Source: Methanomassiliicoccaceae archaeon UBA537
GTDB taxonomy: Archaea > Thermoplasmatota > Thermoplasmata > Methanomassiliicoccales > Methanomethylophilaceae
Length of the DNA: 17,506 nucleotides
Reading direction: 5' to 3'
Assembly (NCBI GenBank): GCA_002504495.1
Contig: DATC01000102.1
Span: forward strand, 1-17,506
The notes beneath the pieces are model-generated. The model had not been told where the DNA came from, did no database searches, and worked only from the letters and a program-made list of their open reading frames with translations. Each line of letters begins with the position of its first letter. Position 1 is the stretch's first letter. This document shows, piece after piece, positions 14,889-17,506 of this stretch. The translations under genes were made by a program, and so were the position numbers.

Positions 14889-15188
14889 TCAGTACTCCCT
14901 CCAGGTGTGGTTGCACTTGCAGCAGCGGTAGATCCTCGTCTCAGGTTCATCAGCGGCCCTGGTCTGCCTGATGACGAAGAACGCTTCGGTATGACCGCAC
15001 TCCGGACAGACCACGCGGGTCTTCGGAAGGGTCGCGACATCGTCAGTAATGACTGTGGTCATCTTGTCCTTGGACCCGGTGACTATGACCTCGGGCTTGG
15101 CACCAGCATCCATCTCCGTCTTGCAGCTGTTGCAGACGTACTTCCCTCCGCTCGGGAACATCATTGAATGGCAGTTCGGACAAAACAT
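14889..15188 (-). CDS. tfs: Transcription elongation factor TFS (TFIIS-like)
   Basis: A 99-residue protein with two zinc ribbons. The N-terminal one uses Cys3, Cys6, Cys19 and Cys22; the C-terminal one uses Cys61, Cys64, Cys89 and Cys92. QTRAADEPETRIYRC (75-89) carries the Asp80-Glu81 pair that enters the RNA polymerase active site to trigger cleavage of backtracked RNA. The intact acidic pair argues for an active factor rather than an inhibitory TFS paralogue. The ATG at 15188 follows a GAGAGG-like site. It is the first gene of the run that continues with PCNA, transketolase, transaldolase, the flavoprotein and taw2. Confidence 0.97.
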   Translation of the reverse strand: MFCPNCHSMMFPSGGKYVCNSCKTEMDAGAKPEVIVTGSKDKMTTVITDDVATLPKTRVVCPECGHTEAFFVIRQTRAADEPETRIYRCCKCNHTWREY

Positions 15189-15222
15189 TCGGTCGGCCTC
15201 TCTGCGTCCACATCGGATGGCG

Positions 15223-15230
15223 ATATTAAA
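15223..15230 (-). promoter_or_regulatory. Probable TATA box for the tfs-pcn-tkt operon
   Basis: The minus strand reads TTTAATAT within CTTTAATATC, about 38 bases upstream of the tfs ATG. It is the only AT-rich island in the 111-base gap between tfs and the membrane protein gene, and would leave a leader of about 12 bases. Confidence 0.5.
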
Positions 15231-15279
15231 GAACTACGAGGGGCCGCGGGGCCATGGAACGGTAAAGGGTTTGGAAGAG

Positions 15280-15293
15280 GGGCGTTTCCGCCC
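15280..15293 (-). terminator. Possible small terminator hairpin after the membrane protein gene
   Basis: On the minus strand GGGCG-GAAA-CGCCC forms a 5-base-pair stem with a GNRA-type tetraloop, 6 bases after the TGA at 15300-15302. Only a weak pyrimidine stretch follows, not a clean U-tract, so a role in termination is uncertain. Confidence 0.25.
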
Positions 15294-15299
15294 GCCCGC

Positions 15300-17159
15300 T
15301 CATCTGCGGGACTTCTTCTTGACCGTCTTGGTGTTGGCCTTGACGGCGGCGGCGATCTCCTCGCCCTGCTGCTTCCCGTCGGTGATCGACGCGGCGTCGT
15401 ACCTCAGGACGGTCCAGCCCTCCTCGCGGAGGACGTCGTCGATAGAGGCGTCGGCCCCGGCATCGGTCACGTACACGGCGACCTTGCCCTTGACGAAGGC
15501 GACCGGGATCTCGTGCTCGCCGTAGCCCCTTCTGCATCTGAGGCCTTTGTTCCAGGCGGCCCTTCTGACCAGGGCCTCGGGGGAGTTGTCGGTGTAGATG
15601 TCCTCTGCAGGCTCCTGGACCTCCGGGGATGCGTTCGACGCGTCCACGACGGTCTCGACGGGGACCTCCTCGGCGACGGTCTCCGGAACGGTCTGCTCGG
15701 AGATCTCCTGGATCGGCTCCTCGACAGGAGCTTCGGGCTGGACGGGCTCTTCCGCCGGAGTCTCCTCGACAGGAGCTTCGGGAACCGGCTCGGGCTGCTC
15801 TTCTACGGGAACCTCGGGCTCGGCGGCGACCTGATCTTCGACGATCTCGACGGCTTCCTCGGCCGGAGTCTCCTCGACGGCTGCATCAGAAACCTCCTGG
15901 ACCTGCTCGGGCTGCTCGACCTCCACATCCATTACCTGTATTTCCCTGGGCGCGTTCTCGGGCTCCTCGGACACGAGGGAGGAGTCCTTGACCACATCGC
16001 CCCAGTTGGGCTCCTTGGACTGGAACTCGTACTCTTCGGACCTGCTTCCGATGGGCTCCGATATGACGGACGTCTCGGGAACCGGCTCGGGCTGCTCCTC
16101 GACGGGAGCATCGGGCTGGACGGGCTCTTCCGCCGGAGTCTCCTCGACGACGGGGATGTCCGCGGCCGGAGCCTCGGTCTCGACCTCGACAGCCTGCTGC
16201 ACGACCTCTTCGACAGGGGTTTCGGACTGGACGGCCTCCACCTTCCTCTTCTGCGCATCAAGAGCGTCGCTCTTCGGAAGCGCCACGGTCCTCACGGGCC
16301 TCTCAGCGGGAGCGTCCTCCGCCTTCTTGGCGGCACGGTTGGCGTCCTGGGACCTCATGAGCTTCTCCATGAACTCCCCGGTGGCCTTGTCCGGACGCTT
16401 CTGCTCCTTCTTGTCCTCGACGGACTTCGACTCCTCGACGGGCTCGCTCGCTGCGGGCGCGACAACGGACGCCTTCTGAGCGGTCTTCTTCTCGACGGGA
16501 GCATCTTCGGATCCGACGACGGCGGAGCCGGCCTTAGGAGCGGCCTTCTTGGCCTTGGGCGTGGCCTTCCTGTTCTTGGCCTGGGCCTTCTCCTGCTTGA
16601 CCGATCTGGCGGAATCGATGACCTCGCGGGTCTTCTTCTCCGCACCCTTGGAGAAATAGGGAGCGACCACGAAGTCGATTATCAGAGATGCGGAGACCGC
16701 GAAGATCATGACGCCTGCGAGGAGAGGCTCGAAATCCTTCGTGAGAAGGTACACGCCGGCCGCGGCCTGGATCGCCGCGAGGATGGCGGAGACGTACATG
16801 GCGCCGTAGGTGTGGTACAGCCAGTACGTGAGGAGCGCGAAGAACGATGTGACGAAGGCCAGAACGCCGGCGGAGGCGATCAGGGCCTCGGCGCTGTCCG
16901 TGAAGCAGGATGCCGCGAACAGGACCCCGGCGATCAGCATGGTGATTCCCTGCAATCTCCGTACGAAGCAATCGCCTTTCCAGATCAGGGAAACGGAATA
17001 TACCAGGGTAGCGACCCCGGCGATCAGAAGCATGTACTTTACGGTGCTGTTGTCCGCCAGAGGCCCGTCGCCTACGACGACGAGCGATGCGGATATTACG
17101 AACATCAGGGCCGCGAGAGCCGCGGTTCCACTGAATGCCTTGGTATCGAGCGCTCCCAT
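15300..17159 (-). CDS. Six-helix membrane protein with acidic Pro/Glu/Val repeats and a degenerate Vsr/DUF559-like C-terminal domain
   Basis: A 619-residue protein, not recognised as a whole. Residues 1-168 contain about six hydrophobic helices (near 13-30, 42-60, 70-86, 91-113, 119-139 and 146-166). A basic stretch, 171-210, follows. Residues 215-520 are low-complexity, rich in Glu, Pro, Val and Ala, with repeated units such as PVEETPAEEPVQP and PVEEQPEPVPE. Residues 527-606 look like a small folded domain (ALVRRAAWNKGLRCRRGYGE, then FVKGKVAVYV, then EEGWTVLRYD). This resembles the Vsr/DUF559 restriction-endonuclease-like fold, but the metal-binding acids do not appear in their expected places. 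The tail is Lys/Arg-rich. The ATG at 17159 is preferred to the GTG at 17177 because a TATA-like site is about 26 bases upstream. Confidence 0.8.
   Translation of the reverse strand: MGALDTKAFSGTAALAALMFVISASLVVVGDGPLADNSTVKYMLLIAGVATLVYSVSLIWKGDCFVRRLQGITMLIAGVLFAASCFTDSAEALIASAGVLAFVTSFFALLTYWLYHTYGAMYVSAILAAIQAAAGVYLLTKDFEPLLAGVMIFAVSASLIIDFVVAPYFSKGAEKKTREVIDSARSVKQEKAQAKNRKATPKAKKAAPKAGSAVVGSEDAPVEKKTAQKASVVAPAASEPVEESKSVEDKKEQKRPDKATGEFMEKLMRSQDANRAAKKAEDAPAERPVRTVALPKSDALDAQKRKVEAVQSETPVEEVVQQAVEVETEAPAADIPVVEETPAEEPVQPDAPVEEQPEPVPETSVISEPIGSRSEEYEFQSKEPNWGDVVKDSSLVSEEPENAPREIQVMDVEVEQPEQVQEVSDAAVEETPAEEAVEIVEDQVAAEPEVPVEEQPEPVPEAPVEETPAEEPVQPEAPVEEPIQEISEQTVPETVAEEVPVETVVDASNASPEVQEPAEDIYTDNSPEALVRRAAWNKGLRCRRGYGEHEIPVAFVKGKVAVYVTDAGADASIDDVLREEGWTVLRYDAASITDGKQQGEEIAAAVKANTKTVKKKSRR
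15733..15770 (-). repeat. 38-bp direct repeat inside the acidic region, copy 1
   Basis: Identical over 38 bases to 16111-16148. It encodes the PVEETPAEEPVQP unit of the membrane protein. Identity at the nucleotide level, third positions included, suggests recent duplication or gene conversion rather than only protein-level constraint. Confidence 0.85.
15778..15800 (-). repeat. 23-bp direct repeat inside the acidic region, copy 1
   Basis: Identical to 16075-16097. It encodes the EQPEPVPE unit. In this block it lies to the right of the 38-bp repeat; in the other block the order is reversed. Confidence 0.8.
16075..16097 (-). repeat. 23-bp direct repeat inside the acidic region, copy 2
   Basis: Second exact copy of the 15778-15800 unit, separated from it by about 300 bases of related but diverged acidic-repeat coding sequence. 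Confidence 0.8.
16111..16148 (-). repeat. 38-bp direct repeat inside the acidic region, copy 2
   Basis: Second exact copy of the 15733-15770 unit, here to the right of its 23-bp partner rather than to the left. Confidence 0.85.
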
Positions 17160-17180
17160 GTCCCTGACAACAGACACGGC

Positions 17181-17188
17181 TCATTTAA
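17181..17188 (-). promoter_or_regulatory. TATA-like box for the membrane protein gene
   Basis: The minus strand reads TTAAATGA within CCTTAAATGA, about 26 bases upstream of the ATG at 17159. The spacing predicts a near-leaderless transcript and supports the ATG over the GTG at 17177. Confidence 0.4.
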
Positions 17189-17304
17189 GGATGTTGGACC
17201 GCAATAGCCAGAGTATCGATAGTATGGATTGCGTTTCAGACAATCGACGGCTATTCGGACATCTGCAACAATGTGTCGAATACATGCATCCTATTCGCCA
17301 CAGC

Positions 17305-17311
17305 TTATATA
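17305..17311 (+). promoter_or_regulatory. TATA box for the metallo-beta-lactamase-fold gene
   Basis: TTATATA within GCTTATATACG is the best archaeal box A in the window. A start about 25 bases downstream (near 17333) gives a leader of roughly 108 bases, far longer than for other genes here. A second AT-rich site, TTATAATA near 17335, could give a shorter leader. Confidence 0.6.
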
Positions 17312-17345
17312 CGAGTGGAAGATACCAGTCTTATCCTTATAATAC

Positions 17346-17417
17346 GGGACGAGGGTCCTGTATCATCATCCAGCTCGAAGAGGTCTGCGACCTCTTTCAC
17401 CGGGTCCTTGCGGACCT
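17346..17417 (+). promoter_or_regulatory. Structured 5' leader with three hairpins and a competing pairing
   Basis: Hairpin A is GGGAC-GAGG-GTCCT (17346-17359, one G-T pair). Hairpin B is a perfect 8-base-pair stem, AAGAGGTC-TGC-GACCTCTT (17378-17396). Hairpin C is GGTCC-TTGC-GGACC (17403-17416). The 3' arm of C continues as GACCTCT, a second copy of the 3' arm of B, so the 5' arm of B can pair with either. C ends about 10 bases before the Shine-Dalgarno site. This could be a translation switch for the downstream gene, but the sequence alone does not prove it. Confidence 0.4.
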
Positions 17418-17426
17418 CTATACGAA

Positions 17427-17432
17427 AAGGAG
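17427..17432 (+). promoter_or_regulatory. Shine-Dalgarno site deciding the start at 17442
   Basis: AAGGAG lies 9 bases before the ATG at 17442 and 15 bases before the next in-frame ATG at 17448. It is the strongest ribosome binding site in the window and favours the first ATG. Confidence 0.7.
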
Positions 17433-17441
17433 TTCGAACCA

Positions 17442-17506
17442 ATGAAAATGAAATTCAAGTTTCTGGGCGGCGCTGACATGGTCGGCCGCATGGGAATGAC
17501 GATGGA
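17442..17506 (+). CDS. Metallo-beta-lactamase-fold protein, probably an RNase of the CPSF/RNase J group; first 21 codons only
   Basis: Only the N-terminus is present: MKMKFKFLGGADMVGRMGMT. The pattern F-L-G-G-A-x-x-V-G-R opens many archaeal metallo-beta-lactamase proteins related to CPSF73 and RNase J, which act on RNA with two zinc ions. The metal-binding HxHxDH motif would lie beyond the window, so the subgroup and activity cannot be verified. The long structured leader and strong ribosome binding site would suit a nuclease that controls its own mRNA. Confidence 0.65.
   Translation, partial: MKMKFKFLGGADMVGRMGMTM

Larger units (their letters stand above)
17160..17441. other. 282-base divergent intergenic region
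   Basis: The longest non-coding stretch of the window. It separates the minus-strand membrane protein gene from the plus-strand metallo-beta-lactamase-fold gene, and is clearly more AT-rich than its surroundings. Its left part carries the membrane gene promoter and an imperfect inverted repeat (17252-17282). Its right part carries a strong plus-strand TATA box and a leader with three hairpins. I find no convincing small gene or tRNA in it. Confidence 0.75.

Noticed and set aside
15733..16148. CRISPR-like repeats
   Set aside because: The repeats are in frame inside a coding region, have only two copies each and no regular spacers.
15168..17207. Very long plus-strand frame, Leu/Gly/Asp-rich (679 codons)
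   Set aside because: It is antisense to the membrane/acidic-repeat gene and to the 5' end of tfs. Its repeats (LLDRSF, GLDG) are the complement of the acidic repeats, and it has no promoter or ribosome site.
17273..17476. Small plus-strand frame of 67 codons in the leader region
   Set aside because: It overlaps the real start at 17442 in another frame, lacks a ribosome site, and crosses the TATA box and hairpins.

Overview
The window comes from a high-GC methanogenic archaeon, most likely of the order Methanomassiliicoccales (class Thermoplasmata). Archaeal markers include a PCNA-type sliding clamp, transcription factor S, a transketolase split into two genes, a Taw2-type wyosine enzyme, a geranylgeranyl-reductase family protein and a type III RuBisCO with its AMP-pathway partners. 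One gene looks like methanogenesis marker protein 11. A FolD gene would fit a methanogen that uses folate rather than tetrahydromethanopterin for C1 work. The order is an inference, supported by GC content and by the absence of TAG among the assigned stops, a pattern seen in pyrrolysine users. I saw no mobile element, CRISPR array, tRNA or rRNA.

Layout, nearly all on the minus strand. (1) From 2844 down to the left edge: folD, an RNA 2'-phosphotransferase (kptA/tpt1), methanogenesis marker 11 and the start of a cis-prenyltransferase (uppS), tightly packed. (2) From 7992 down to 2889: an RNase III domain, ribose-1,5-bisphosphate isomerase, RuBisCO, AMP phosphorylase and a NodB-type deacetylase. 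The middle three form a complete AMP nucleoside pathway: AMP phosphorylase makes ribose-1,5-bisphosphate, the isomerase makes RuBP, and RuBisCO fixes CO2 to give 3-phosphoglycerate. (3) One divergent plus-strand gene, 8079-9584, encodes a cysteine-rich 501-residue protein I cannot identify. (4) From 15188 down to about 9412: TFS, PCNA, transketolase N and C halves, transaldolase, a geranylgeranyl-reductase family flavoprotein and Taw2, apparently one operon with gaps of 4 bases or less. (5) 17159-15300: a six-helix membrane protein with a long acidic repeat region and a degenerate nuclease-like C-terminal domain. (6) At the right edge a plus-strand metallo-beta-lactamase-fold gene starts behind a structured leader.

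Seven gene junctions are 4-base ATGA overlaps, so translational coupling is the rule. Most of the window is conserved housekeeping. The parts most worth a second look are the RNase III gene that has no stop before running into the isomerase gene, the unidentified cysteine-rich protein, the repeat/nuclease-like membrane protein, the structured leader at 17346-17441, and the 173-base tail-to-tail overlap at 9412-9584.
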